Shown here one piece after another: positions 8,244-18,400 of a stretch of DNA of 64,000 nt. Within the stretch, counting starts at the first letter, position 1. The number at the start of each line of letters is the position of its first letter. The position numbers and the translations under genes were made by a program. The DNA comes from Streptomyces sp. CNQ-509 (lineage in GTDB: Bacteria > Actinomycetota > Actinomycetes > Streptomycetales > Streptomycetaceae), in the NCBI RefSeq assembly GCF_001011035.1, contig NZ_CP011492.1, positions 2,177,501 to 2,241,500 of the forward strand. The letters are read 5' to 3'. The notes under the pieces are model-generated. The model ran no database searches. It was not told the DNA's origin and saw nothing but the letters and a program-made list of their open reading frames with translations.

Positions 8244-8727
8244 CGCCTGCTCCCCCGCTCTCCCTCTTGCGCCGCTTCTTCTCCGCATGGTGCGCCCGCA
8301 CCCGCGCGTCCCGCTCCCGCCGCTCCCGCGTGCGCCGCCGCTCCGCCCGGTCCGTACGCACCGCGGACACCACCCCCGTCACCAGCGCCACCCCCGGCAC
8401 CGCGACCAGCGCCACCGGCCCCGTGAAGTACGCGGCGATCATCAGCAGCACCGACCCGAAGACCGCGGTGACCTCCAGCTCGCCGTCGCCCACGTTCCGT
8501 ACCGCCGCCGTGACCACCGACCGCACCAGCACCGCGACCGCCGCACACAGGAGCCCCCGCTCGGCCCAGGCCATCGCGTCGGCGGTCCCGTCGAGGAGCG
8601 CCGCCAGCGCGACGAGCACCGCCCCCGCCGCGAGCGGCACCAGCACGGCGGCGCGGGCGGCCACCAGCAGCGGCCCGTCGGCGCGCCCCCGCGCGGACGG
8701 GGTGGTGCGGCGGGGCAGGAAGACCAT
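8236..8727 (-). CDS. Small membrane protein of the WXG100-type operon
   Basis: A 163-residue protein with about four hydrophobic segments (AAVLVPLAAGAVLVALAALL, GLLCAAVAVLVRSVVTAAV, VTAVFGSVLLMIAAYFTG, VALVAVPGVALVTGVVSAV) and a strongly basic Arg/Glu-rich cytosolic tail ending EKKRRKRES. It lies 54 bp downstream of the large helical protein gene and overlaps the next gene. It may anchor or accompany export of the upstream proteins; no family was recognised. Confidence 0.75.
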   Translation of the reverse strand: MVFLPRRTTPSARGRADGPLLVAARAAVLVPLAAGAVLVALAALLDGTADAMAWAERGLLCAAVAVLVRSVVTAAVRNVGDGELEVTAVFGSVLLMIAAYFTGPVALVAVPGVALVTGVVSAVRTDRAERRRTRERRERDARVRAHHAEKKRRKRESGGAGGG

Positions 8728-8781
8728 CGGCTCCTCTTCACGTCGGGTGCCCGGCCTTCGGGCGTTACGGCGCCGGCTGCC

Positions 8782-10143
8782 TCACCACGTCGAGCCGATC
8801 GGCGCCTTCCAGGTGTCGCCCTTCCAGTCGTTGTACGAGTCGTTGAACGGCTTGAAGGGCAGCATGTCGCTGCTGCCGAACGCCTTGTCGCCGAGGTCGA
8901 CGATCGTACCGCCCCAGGCGGCGCCCAGAGAGGCCGAGTACGCGGCCCCCGCCTTCGCCGCCGTACCGCCGCTGACCAGGCCGGGGAACCGGTCCGAGAT
9001 CCGCCCGATGTTGCGGATGAGGGACAGGCCCTCGGTGTCGCCCATGTTCAGGATCTTGCCCAGGCGCCCCACCGACGGCAGGTTCTGCGGCACGCTCGTC
9101 GCCTGCCGCCGCGCCTGCGCCTTCAGCGCGTCGATCTGCGCACGCGCCGAGCGCTTCGCGGCGGGACTCGCCGTACGGCTGCTGAGCACCCGGCCCAGCG
9201 CCTGCCGCTGCGCGGACGACCGGGCGAGGTTCTGGGCGACCTGCTGCGAACGGGCCCCGGTCGCCGCCGTCTTCGTCAGCGCGTTGGTGCCCTTCAGCGC
9301 GGCCATCCCGGCACGGCCGAGCCCCATCGTCAGCAGCCCGACGGCGTCGACCAGCACCTCCATCCAGCTCGCGTTGCCCGTGGCCGCGAGCAGGGCTCTG
9401 CCCCCGACCACCAGCAATCCCGCGATCAGCAGGAACGCCACCACGTTCAGGCCCGGAATGAAGAGCGAGATGATCGCCACCGCCGTGGCGATCCAACTGA
9501 TCACGTCGATGACGATCTTGATGATGTCCGCGTACTTGTCGACGAAGTCCTTGACGTTGTCCCACCAACTGTCCTTGACATCGTCATCGATGGACTTCTT
9601 GATCCGCCCGGCGGCGGTGTCGGCGTCCCTGTCCCGCGCGGACGTCGCCCGCCCGAGCATCCGGCGCGCCTCTTCCAGCTCCCCCTCGGCCGCCCCGTAC
9701 GCCTTCTCCCGCCGCTTCTCCGCTTCCTTCTCGTCGTCGGTGGGCTCCGGCGCGTCCGGCGAGGACGCCTGGTCCGGCGGCTTGTTCTGCGCCATCGTCC
9801 CGGCGGCACTCTGCGCCTTCGTCAGTGCCCGCTCGGCGGCCTTCTGCGCCTCGTCCAGATCACCCGCCCACGTCGACAGATGCCCGGCGACCTCCTTGTA
9901 CCGCCCGGAGGTCTTCTCCATCTTCCCGGCCAGATCGGTGGCGGCGCTGCGCAGCTTGTCGGCGTACTTGCCCTTCAGGGCACCGTCTTTGCCGATGTCG
10001 CGCAACTTGCCGACCTGCGACTCGATCGTCTCGCCGATCTTCTTCAGCCGGGCGGCCTCATCGCGTATGTCCTCGACGTTCCCCGGTACGGGATCGGAGT
10101 CGGCGAGCGGCTGCCAGTCGGTGGGGCGGGCCATGACCGTCAC
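8782..10143 (-). CDS. Large helical type VII secretion-type substrate/putative polymorphic effector
   Basis: A 453-residue protein. The N-terminal 120 residues are predicted coiled coil typical of WXG100/LXG-like substrates (a DWQPLADSDPVPG entry motif, then KKIGETIESQVGKLRDIGKD). An acidic linker, a hydrophobic hairpin at about 200-255 (IIKIVIDVISWIATAVAIIS ... VVAFLLIAGLLVVGG) and an Ala/Arg-rich C-terminus follow. No nuclease or NADase signature is visible in the C-terminus, so any toxin activity is speculation. Its GTG start overlaps the stop of the WXG100-like gene (GTGA). No ESX ATPase lies in the window, so secretion would depend on machinery elsewhere. Confidence 0.75.
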   Translation of the reverse strand: MTVMARPTDWQPLADSDPVPGNVEDIRDEAARLKKIGETIESQVGKLRDIGKDGALKGKYADKLRSAATDLAGKMEKTSGRYKEVAGHLSTWAGDLDEAQKAAERALTKAQSAAGTMAQNKPPDQASSPDAPEPTDDEKEAEKRREKAYGAAEGELEEARRMLGRATSARDRDADTAAGRIKKSIDDDVKDSWWDNVKDFVDKYADIIKIVIDVISWIATAVAIISLFIPGLNVVAFLLIAGLLVVGGRALLAATGNASWMEVLVDAVGLLTMGLGRAGMAALKGTNALTKTAATGARSQQVAQNLARSSAQRQALGRVLSSRTASPAAKRSARAQIDALKAQARRQATSVPQNLPSVGRLGKILNMGDTEGLSLIRNIGRISDRFPGLVSGGTAAKAGAAYSASLGAAWGGTIVDLGDKAFGSSDMLPFKPFNDSYNDWKGDTWKAPIGSTW

Positions 10144-10424
10144 TCACCCTTGCATTCCTGCTCAAGCTTCTTGTCCGTCTTCAGGAACGACTGATGGACG
10201 CTGCTCGCCATCTCGCCGACCGACTTCACGGACTCCAGCACCTCTTTGCGGTGCCGGTCCCAGTTGGTGGTGAAATCCTCCATCGCATCCGCGACGGTGC
10301 CGGATCCCCATATTCCGCGCAATTGCTCCTGATGATCCTCGCAGCTTTCGAACTCCCGCTTCACGATGCCGAGATCACGCTCGATCACCTGAAGGCGTTC
10401 GTAGTCCACGCAGAGATCGCCCAT
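10140..10424 (-). CDS. WXG100-like (ESAT-6 type) small helical protein
   Basis: A 94-residue helix-turn-helix hairpin protein. The turn carries WGSG (in LRGIWGSGTVADAM), the hallmark WXG position near the middle of the chain, flanked by two charged amphipathic helices. The length fits the family (about 100 aa). It is translationally coupled to the larger helical substrate, the usual arrangement of a type VII partner pair. It is the first gene of a five-gene leftward operon, and the 83-bp region upstream is shared with the divergent XRE regulator. Confidence 0.75.
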   Translation of the reverse strand: MGDLCVDYERLQVIERDLGIVKREFESCEDHQEQLRGIWGSGTVADAMEDFTTNWDRHRKEVLESVKSVGEMASSVHQSFLKTDKKLEQECKGE

Positions 10425-10507
10425 GTTCGTCCCCCTGAGGTCTTACGTCGCTGGCGGCAGGGTACCGGCGGTCGTACAACCGCGCATGTATCGACTTCGT
10501 ACGGCAC

Positions 10508-11359
10508 ATGAGCCACTACCTTCGGTCACATGAAACAGACACGACGGCCGGATCCTACGACTCACCACGCACGTTCTATGGAGCGGAGTTGCGCCGACTG
10601 CGCGAGGATGCGGGATTGTCACAAGAACGGCTCAGTGAGCGGGTGTTCTGCTCACCGGCGTACATCGCTCACTTCGAGAGTTGCGTGCGCCTGCCGCAGG
10701 AGGAGATCTCGAAGCTGCTGGACGACCTCTTCGGGACGGGGGAGCACCTGCAACGACTCTGCCTGTTGGCGCGGAGGAGTTCGTATCCGGACTACTTCAC
10801 GGATGCGGCGGATCTGGAGACGGTGGCGACGCACCTGTACGACCACGCCCCGCAGCTTGTCCCCGGCCTGCTTCAGACACGGGAGTACGCCCGGGCAATC
10901 TACGTGGCCACCGCACCGTGGATGCCCGACGATGTGATCGAAAAGCACGTCCAGGCTCGCCTGGAACGCCAGCAACTGTTGAGGGCCCCTGAGGCCCCGA
11001 AGATCTGGGCGGTCCTTCATGAGGCGGTGCTCCGCACAGCCTTCGGAGGGCCCGAGGTCGCAGCAAAGCAGCTACGCCACATCGCGGATCTGGCCCGCGC
11101 GCGCCGGATCGTCGTGCAGGTGCTCCCCTTCGAGGCGGCGGCACAGGGCTTCATGAGCGGCATGGCGAGGATCATGAAGTTCGCCGAAGGCCCGTCGATG
11201 GTCTACGAGGAGGGCACCCACAGGGGCAACTTGATCGACGATCCGGCCCTGGTTGCCCGATACCAGGCGTCCTACGATCTGATCAGGGCCACTGCTCTGT
11301 CGCCGATGGCGTCCCTGGAGATGCTGGAATCGGTGGCAGAAGGCTACGAGAGGTCATGA
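10508..11359 (+). CDS. XRE-family regulator with DUF5753 C-terminal domain
   Basis: A 283-residue protein of the large Streptomyces XRE-DUF5753 family. The N-terminal HTH (GAELRRLREDAGLSQERLSE, then YIAHFESCVRLP) is followed by a DUF5753 domain (QLVPGLLQTREYARAIY, QARLERQQLL, IVVQVLPFEA). These genes are usually paired with a DUF397 partner, and one follows here with an ATGA overlap. Such pairs regulate development or antibiotic production in some streptomycetes, and the pair has also been likened to toxin-antitoxin modules. It diverges from the WXG100-like operon, so local control of that operon is possible. Confidence 0.9.
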   Translation: MSHYLRSHETDTTAGSYDSPRTFYGAELRRLREDAGLSQERLSERVFCSPAYIAHFESCVRLPQEEISKLLDDLFGTGEHLQRLCLLARRSSYPDYFTDAADLETVATHLYDHAPQLVPGLLQTREYARAIYVATAPWMPDDVIEKHVQARLERQQLLRAPEAPKIWAVLHEAVLRTAFGGPEVAAKQLRHIADLARARRIVVQVLPFEAAAQGFMSGMARIMKFAEGPSMVYEEGTHRGNLIDDPALVARYQASYDLIRATALSPMASLEMLESVAEGYERS

Positions 11360-11595
11360 TCACCTGGCGTAAGTCGTGGTACAGCAATGGTGAAGGCGGA
11401 GAGTGCGTGGAGGTCGGCTCCTGGCGTAAGTCGTCGCATAGCAACGGCAGCGGCGGGGAATGCGTCGAGATCGGGGAAGGCGTCCCCGATCTCGTGCCCG
11501 TCCGTGACAGCAAGGACCCCGACGGTCCCCCACTCCTCTTCAGCACCGCGGGATGGACCGCATTCCTCTCCGCCGTGAAGAACGACGAGTTCTAG
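11356..11595 (+). CDS. DUF397 protein with duplicated N-terminal motif
   Basis: A 79-residue DUF397 partner of the upstream XRE regulator, coupled by an ATGA overlap. The family core is present (WRKSSHSNGSGGECVEIG, VPVRDSKDPDGPPLLF, WTAFLSAVK). Unusually, the first motif occurs twice: WRKSWYSNGEGGECVEVG then WRKSSHSNGSGGECVEIG, 19 codons apart (DNA starts at 11364 and 11421). The first unit is a slightly diverged tandem copy that lengthens the usual domain. Confidence 0.9.
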   Translation: MITWRKSWYSNGEGGECVEVGSWRKSSHSNGSGGECVEIGEGVPDLVPVRDSKDPDGPPLLFSTAGWTAFLSAVKNDEF

Positions 11596-11603
11596 CCCGA
11601 AAC

Positions 11604-13367
11604 TCAACCCCGCAGCGCACCCCACGTATCGGGGCCCACCTGGCCGTCGACCGCCAAGCCCTCGGCGCCCTGGAACTTCTTCACCGCCGCCTCCGTGCTC
11701 GGGCCGAACGCTCCGTCGACGCCGGCCGAGCCGAGGTCGTAGCCACGCGCGTGGAGGATGCACTGCACCTGCACCACGCGTTCGCCGTTGTCGCCCCGCT
11801 GCGTGAGGGCGGTGCCCGAGTAGTACGTGCAGGAGTCCCACGGGTCCGCGGGCGGGGCCGAGGTCGTCGGGCCGCTCGTCGGCTTCGCCGAGGTCGCGTC
11901 GGGGCGCGTGGGCTCGGGGGTGGGGTCGGCGGTCTTGCCGGGGGTCTCGGTCGGCTCGGAGGTGCCTGCGACGGAAGGGCTCGGGGACGGGGATGTGGAC
12001 TCCTTGCCGTCCTCCTTCTCCTCGGCCGGCTTCATGTCGCCCCGCTGTTTGCCGTCCCCGGCCGGGGCGCTCGAACTCCGGTCCGCCCCCGCGGCGTTCT
12101 CGTCGCCGTCGTCGGAACCCACCCACCCCGGCACCGTGAACGCGGCAGCCGCCACGGCCGCCACCGCGACCGCGGCGCCGGCCAGCACCAGGGGTCGGCG
12201 GCGCCGCGGCGGTCGCCGCCCGGGGGAGGTGTCCGCCGAGCCGGGAGAGCCGCCCTGCCCGTGCGGGGTGAACTGCGGCCGTCCGCCCTGGCCGTACGGG
12301 GCGGCCGCCGCGCGGCCCGCCGCCGCGTTCAGGGCCTCCGGCGGCATCGACGGCGTATGCGACTCCGGCGCGGGCCCGAACCCTCCCCCTACGCCTGGGG
12401 GCGTGGGGGTACCCCCAGCCCCCGCACCGCCGCCGGAACCGCCCGCTCCCGCGCCCGTACCGCCGCCGGTCGCGGTGAGCGGGCCGCCCAGGCGCATCGT
12501 CTCCGCCGGGTCCGGCAGCGGCTCCCCCGCCGCCACCGCCGCCAGCAGCCGGCCCGCGCGGAGCGCGTCCGCGCGGCGGTCCGGGTCCTTCTCCATCAAC
12601 TCCCGCAGCGCACCGGTGAGCGCGCCCGCGCGCTGCGGCTCCGGCAGCGGGTCGACGACGATCGCGCTGATCGTCGACCACGTGGAGGAGCGGCGGAACG
12701 GCGACATGCCCTCCACCGCCGCGTACAGCGTCGCGCCCAGGGACCACACGTCGGACGGCGGTCCCGGCAGGTCGCCGCGGGCGCGCTCCGGCGACAGGTA
12801 GTCGATGGAGCCGACCATTTCGCCGGGGGCGGTCAGCCGCGTCGTGCCGTCGTCGCCCGGGTCGTCCATCGCGGCGATGCCGAAGTCGGTGAGGACGACG
12901 CGGCCGCTGCGGGCCAGCAGGATGTTCGCGGGCTTCACGTCGCGGTGCAGGACGCCGGCCCGGTGGGCGGCGGCCAGCGCGTCGACGACCTTCGCGCCGA
13001 TACCGGCGGCCTCCGCGGGGTCGAGCACGCCCCGTTCACGGATGACGTCGTCCAGCGACGGTCCGTCGACCAGCTCCATGACGATCAGCGGCCGGCCCTC
13101 GTGCTCCGTGACGTCGTGCACGGCGATCACGCCCGGGTGGTCGACACGGGCCGCGGCCCGCGCCTCCCGCTGCATCCTCAACCGCAGCTCGCCCGCGTCA
13201 TGCGCGGCGACCTCGCCGAACGCCCGCAGTTCCTTCACCGCGACCTCGCGGCCCAGGACCTCGTCCACGGCACGCCACACCGTGCCCATGCCGCCCCGGC
13301 CGAGCTGCCCCACCACGCGATACCGTCCGGCGAGCCGCCGACCGGCCCCCGCTTCGCTCTCCCCCAC
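11604..13367 (-). CDS. PknB-type Ser/Thr protein kinase with peptidoglycan-binding domain
   Basis: A 587-residue receptor kinase. Residues about 14-280 are a canonical kinase: GQLGRGGMGTVWRA P-loop, VAVKEL lysine, HRDVKPANILL catalytic loop, DFG, and SPERA in place of APE. A Gly/Pro linker leads to one transmembrane helix (LVLAGAAVAVAAVAAAAFTV). The extracellular part is a Ser/Thr/Pro/Glu-rich spacer ending in a PG_binding_1 domain (GERVVQVQCILHARGYDLGS, VDGAFGPSTEAAVKKFQ, VDGQVGPDTWGALRG). This suggests a cell-wall-sensing kinase analogous to PASTA kinases. It is a single gene with no partner phosphatase seen. Confidence 0.9.
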   Translation of the reverse strand: MGESEAGAGRRLAGRYRVVGQLGRGGMGTVWRAVDEVLGREVAVKELRAFGEVAAHDAGELRLRMQREARAAARVDHPGVIAVHDVTEHEGRPLIVMELVDGPSLDDVIRERGVLDPAEAAGIGAKVVDALAAAHRAGVLHRDVKPANILLARSGRVVLTDFGIAAMDDPGDDGTTRLTAPGEMVGSIDYLSPERARGDLPGPPSDVWSLGATLYAAVEGMSPFRRSSTWSTISAIVVDPLPEPQRAGALTGALRELMEKDPDRRADALRAGRLLAAVAAGEPLPDPAETMRLGGPLTATGGGTGAGAGGSGGGAGAGGTPTPPGVGGGFGPAPESHTPSMPPEALNAAAGRAAAAPYGQGGRPQFTPHGQGGSPGSADTSPGRRPPRRRRPLVLAGAAVAVAAVAAAAFTVPGWVGSDDGDENAAGADRSSSAPAGDGKQRGDMKPAEEKEDGKESTSPSPSPSVAGTSEPTETPGKTADPTPEPTRPDATSAKPTSGPTTSAPPADPWDSCTYYSGTALTQRGDNGERVVQVQCILHARGYDLGSAGVDGAFGPSTEAAVKKFQGAEGLAVDGQVGPDTWGALRG

Positions 13368-13534
13368 AGCCGCCCTCTGCCGTTCGGTGCGCGCACCGTG
13401 TCCGATGCGCGCACTGTGTCCATGCTTCGGGAGGCAGCCTAACGGGCCCGGGTGACAACGGAGTCGGAAGCGTCAGCCGGGGCGCGGAGCCCGCGGCGGT
13501 ACGGGGGCGGGAGCTGCCCCCGTACGCCCCCGGC

Positions 13535-15283
13535 TCACTTCCCCGCGCCCCCGTCCCCGGCTCCGGCCCCGACCTCGGCAGCGGCACCCGCACCCTCTCC
13601 GGCACCCGCACCCTCTCCGGCACCCGCACCGGCCAAGTCCTCGGCGCCGGACCCGTCGTCGCCTCCGGCCCTGCTCTCGCCTCCGGCCGCCTTCCCGCCT
13701 CCGGCCTCGTCCTCGCCTCCGGCGCCCGCCGCGCCCTCCGCGCCCCGCAGTGCCGTGAACGCCAGCACCGCCACCGACAGCGCCAGCAGCGCGCTGATCA
13801 CGCCCACCGCCGCAAGACCCCCCGCGAACGCCTCCCGCGCCGCGCCCAGCAACTCCGCGCCCCGCTGCCCCGGCAGCTCCTCCGCCACCGCCACCGCGCC
13901 CGCCAGAGTGTCCCGCGCCGTCTCCACCGCCGCCTCCGGCGTGCCCTCCGGGACGCCGCCGCCGACATCCGACCGGTACACCGCCGTGCCCACGCTCCCC
14001 AGCACCGCGACGCCCAGCGCCACACCCAGCTCCGAACTCGTCTCGCTGATCGCCGACGCCGCCCCCGCCTTCTCCGGCGGCGCCGAACCCACCACCATCT
14101 CCGTACCCAGCGCGAGCACCGGCCCGATACCGGAGTTCACCAGCGCGTACGCCACGACGATGAGCGCGATGGCCCACGCGTCACCCGGCTCGACCCGGGT
14201 CAGCAGCAGGTACCCCACCGCCGACGCCACCAGCCCCGCACCCATCACCGGCCCCGGACCGAACCGCCGCGCGAACACCGGCGCCGTCACGGAAGCGGCG
14301 ATCAGCACCCCCGCGGGCGGCAGCAGCCACAGCCCCGCGCGAAGCGCCGACTGGCCCTCGACCATCTGGAGGTACTGCGTCACAAACAGGTACGTGCCGC
14401 TCACCGCGACCGTCCCCACCAGGATGATCAGCAGCGCGCTGCGGAACGACCGGTCGGCGAACAGCCCCAGGTCCAGCAGCGGGTTCGCCAGCCGCCGCTG
14501 CCTGCGCACGAACAGCGTCCCCGCCGCCACCCCCACGACGGCCGCCAGCAGCGGCAGCACCGCGAGGCCGTGCGCCAGCTCCTTGATCGCGTACGTCACC
14601 GGCAGCATCGTCACCAGCGACAGCACCACGCTCGCCGCATCCACCCGGCCCGCGTCCGGATCCCGCGACTCCGGCAGCAGCAACGGCCCCGCCACCAGCA
14701 GCAGCACCATCACCGGGATACCCAGCAGGAAGGCGGAACCCCACCAGAAGTACTCCAGCATCGCGCCGCCCAGCACCGGCCCCAGCGCGACCCCCAGGGA
14801 GAACATCGCCGCCCAGATCGCGAACGCCAGGCCCCGCTGCCGCGGGTCGGGGAAGAGATTGCTGATCAAGGAGAGCGTCGACGGCATCAGCGTGGCACCG
14901 GCCACCCCCAGCAGCAGCCGGGCGGCGATCAGCGCCTCGGGGCTCGGGGCGTACGCGGCGGCGACGGACGCGGCGCCGAAGGCGGCGGCTCCGATCAGCA
15001 GCAGCCGGCGGCGGCCGACGCGGTCGCCGAGGGTGCCCATGGTCACCAGGAAGCCGGCGATCATGAAGCCGTAGATGTCGATGATCCACAGCATCTGGGT
15101 GTTGCCGGGCTGCAGATCGGCCGCCAGATGCGGCACCGCCAGGTGCAGCACGGAGACGTCGAGGGCCAGCAGGACGGTGGGCAGGGCCAGCACCGCGAGC
15201 CCGGCCCACGCGCGCAGCCCGGCGCGCTCGCCGGAGCCGCCGGGATCGGGGGCGTCGGTGCCGGTGGTGAGGTCGGTGTTCAC
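13535..15283 (-). CDS. MFS drug-efflux transporter, DHA2 (14-TM) family
   Basis: A 582-residue proton-driven exporter of the EmrB/QacA type. Motif A follows TM2 (GTLGDRVGRRRLLLIG), TM1 has LPTVLLALDVSVLHLAVPHL, and motif C (ALGPVLGGAML) is present. The C-terminal 80 residues are a Gly/Ala/Glu-rich tail with GEGAGA repeats encoded by 18-bp tandem repeats (13579-13626), atypical for the family. The start is GTG 15283, with GAAGGGA upstream. It is divergent from the AfsR-like regulator across 180 bp, so it is a likely target; the substrate is unknown. Confidence 0.9.
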   Translation of the reverse strand: MNTDLTTGTDAPDPGGSGERAGLRAWAGLAVLALPTVLLALDVSVLHLAVPHLAADLQPGNTQMLWIIDIYGFMIAGFLVTMGTLGDRVGRRRLLLIGAAAFGAASVAAAYAPSPEALIAARLLLGVAGATLMPSTLSLISNLFPDPRQRGLAFAIWAAMFSLGVALGPVLGGAMLEYFWWGSAFLLGIPVMVLLLVAGPLLLPESRDPDAGRVDAASVVLSLVTMLPVTYAIKELAHGLAVLPLLAAVVGVAAGTLFVRRQRRLANPLLDLGLFADRSFRSALLIILVGTVAVSGTYLFVTQYLQMVEGQSALRAGLWLLPPAGVLIAASVTAPVFARRFGPGPVMGAGLVASAVGYLLLTRVEPGDAWAIALIVVAYALVNSGIGPVLALGTEMVVGSAPPEKAGAASAISETSSELGVALGVAVLGSVGTAVYRSDVGGGVPEGTPEAAVETARDTLAGAVAVAEELPGQRGAELLGAAREAFAGGLAAVGVISALLALSVAVLAFTALRGAEGAAGAGGEDEAGGGKAAGGESRAGGDDGSGAEDLAGAGAGEGAGAGEGAGAAAEVGAGAGDGGAGK

Positions 15284-15463
15284 GGGAATCCCTTCGAGGT
15301 GGCCGGGTGCTGCGGACCCGACTGTGCGGCCCGCCTCTCTCGGTCCGCTCCAGATCCGCTCTCGGCCCGGCGCCCCGCAGCCGGGAGCGGCCCACCGCGC
15401 ACGCCGGGTGACGGCCGGGACACGGCGGGGCGGGATGTCAGACCGGCTGCGTACCGTTGAGGC

Positions 15464-18400
15464 ATGCGATACGGGGTCCTCGGTCCGCTGGCGGTGTGGA
15501 CGGACGCCGGCGAACCGGTCAGGGTCGCCGAGCGCAAGGTCCGCGCGCTCCTCGCCGACCTGCTGCTGCACGAGGGCCGCACCGTCTCCGCGGGCCGCCT
15601 CGTCGACGACCTGTGGCCGCCCGGCAGCCGCCCCGCGAACCCGGCCGCGACGCTCCAGACCCGCGTCTGGCAGTTGCGCCGCGCCCACGCCACCGCCGAG
15701 CCCGGCGCCCGCGACCTGGTCGTACGCGCACACGGCGGCTACCGCCTCGCCGCGCCCCCCGAATCCGTCGACGCCGGCCGCTTCGCGGCCCTCCTCGCCC
15801 GGGCCCGTACGGTCGAAGACCCGGAGAAACGGGCGGCGGGACTCCGCGAAGCCCTCGCGCTGTGGCGCGGCGGCGCCTACGAGGACGTCGCCGACCAGGA
15901 CTTCGCCCGCGCCGCAGTCGCCCGGCTGGAGGAGACCCGGCTCACCGCCGTCGAGGAGCTGGCCCACGCCCGGCTCGCCCTCGGCGAGCACGGCCCGCTC
16001 GCCGCCGACCTGGCCGATCTCGTGGACCGCCATCCGCTACGGGAACGGCTGCGCGCCGCACACATGACCGCCCTGTACCGGGCGGGCCGGCAGAGCGAAG
16101 CCCTCGCCGCCTACGGCGACCTGCGCCGCCACCTGGCCCGCGAACTGGGCCTGGAGCCGGGGCCGGAGGTCGCCTCGCTGCAACGCGCGATCCTGGCGCA
16201 GGACCCGGCGCTGCTGGCCGCGGGCACGGAGGCCGCGGGCGCGCGTACGGCGGCGGACCCGGGGAGAGCGGGCACAGCCGCCGCCCCCGCGCCGGGATCG
16301 GCGAGCCCCGCCGCCGGCACACCCGGCCCCGCACCCGCCACACCGCCGTCCAACCTCCCCGCGCCCGTCACCGAACTCATCGGCCGCGACCGCGAGCTGA
16401 CCGACGTACGCAAACTCCTCCACACCGAACGCCTCGTGACCCTCGCGGGCCCCGGCGGCGTCGGCAAGACCCGGCTCGCCCTCGAAGCCGCCGCCCAGGC
16501 CCTCACCGACTCCCCGGCCGGCCTCCCCGGCGACTTCCCCGACGGCGTGTGGCTCGCCGAACTCGCCGGCCGCCGCTGCTACGACGACCCCGCCGACGTC
16601 ATCGCCCAGGCCCTCGGCGTCCACGACACCGAGGGCAGACCCACCCACGACGTCCTCGCCGACGCCGTACGCGCCAAACGCCTCCTCCTCGTCCTCGACA
16701 ACTGCGAGCACCTCGTCGAGGCCGTCGCGCCGCTCACCGCCCGCCTCCTGCGCGCGGCACCCGGCCTGCGCATCCTCGCCACCAGCCAGGAGCAGTTGGC
16801 CATCGCCGGCGAAACCCTCTACGCCGTACCGCCCCTCGACCTCCCCCACCCCGGCACCCCGCCCGCGCCCACCACCGCCGCCGGCACCCCCGCCGCGAGC
16901 ACCACCGCCCCCGCCGCCGCGTGCCTGCACGAGTCCAGCGCCGTACGGCTCTTCCTCGCCCGCGCCGCCGCCGCGGCCCCCGGCTTCCAGCTCGAACCCG
17001 GCAACGCCGCCGCCGTCGCCGCCATCTGCCGCCGCCTCGACGGCATCCCCCTCGCGCTCGAACTCGCCGCCACCCGCGTCCGCGCCCTCGGCGTCCACCA
17101 CCTCGCCGAACGCCTCGACGACCGCTTCCGCCTCCTCGCCGCCCCCGGCACCCGGCGGGACGCACCCGAACGGCAGCGCACGCTCCGCGCGACGATCGAA
17201 TGGAGCTGGGAACTCCTCACCCCCGCGGAACAGGCCGTCCTGCGCCGGCTCTCCGTCTTCGCCACCGGCACCACCCTGCCCGCCGCCGAAGCCGTCTGCG
17301 CCGGTACGGACATCGACCCCGCCGACGTCGCCGGCCTCCTCGCCCGCCTCGTCGACCGCTCCCTCGTCGTCACCACCCCCGGCCCCGGAGGCCCCCGCTA
17401 CGGGCTGCTGGAATCCGTCGCCGCCTACGCCCTCGAAGAACTCACCGCCGCAGGCGAACACCCCCGCGCGCTCCACCGCCACGCCACCCACTACACCGAC
17501 CTCGCCGAGCGCGCCGCCCCCCACCTCTGCACCCGCACCCAGACCCCCTGGCTCACCGTCCTCGACGCCGAGTCGGCCAACCTGCGCCGCGCCCTGGACA
17601 CCGCCACCACGACGGGCGCCGCCGCCCTGGCGCTGCGGCTGGCGAACGCCCTGGCGTGGTACTGGTTCCTGCGCGGCCGCCACCGCGAAGGCACGAGAGC
17701 GCTGACGCGCGCCCTGGAGACGGGCACGGCGACCCGCGCCCCTGACGGCGGGGCCGCCGGCGTCACCGTGCCGCGGGCCACGGCCGCCGCCTGGCACGCC
17801 GGCTTCGCCCTGCTCGACTCCGCGATCCGCACCCCGGCCAGGCCGGGCGAGCCCGGCGGAGCCGGTACGGACGGCCCGTACGAGACACCCCCGGAGAGCG
17901 GAACGCCCCCGGAGAACGGGACGCACGAGGACAGCGCCCGCCACTCCCCGGGCGACGGCCCGGAGTTCCCCGGGGACGATGCCGACACGCGCGCGGTGTG
18001 GTTCCTCGCCTTCGCCGAGGCCGGCTTCGGCAGCATCCCGCGCGCCGGGGCACTCGCCGACCGGGCCCTGGGCGAGTTCCGTGCGCGCGGGGACCGCTGG
18101 GGCGAGGCCGCCGCGCTCGTCGTCCAGGCGACCGTGGCGCTCTTCCGCGGCGAACTGGCCGTCCTCGCACGGAACTCCGCGACCGCCGCCCGCATCTTCG
18201 GCGAACTGGGCGAGGACTGGGGCCGGCTCGAAGCCGGCGAGGCCATGGCCGAGCACGCCGAGATCACCGGCGACTACGCGCGCGCCGCGCGCCTGCACCG
18301 CGACGACGCCCGCCGGGCGGAGGAACTCGGCCTGTGGGCCCAGCAGTCGTACCGCCTCACCGGGCTCGGGCGGATCACGATGCTCACCGGCGACCTGGCC

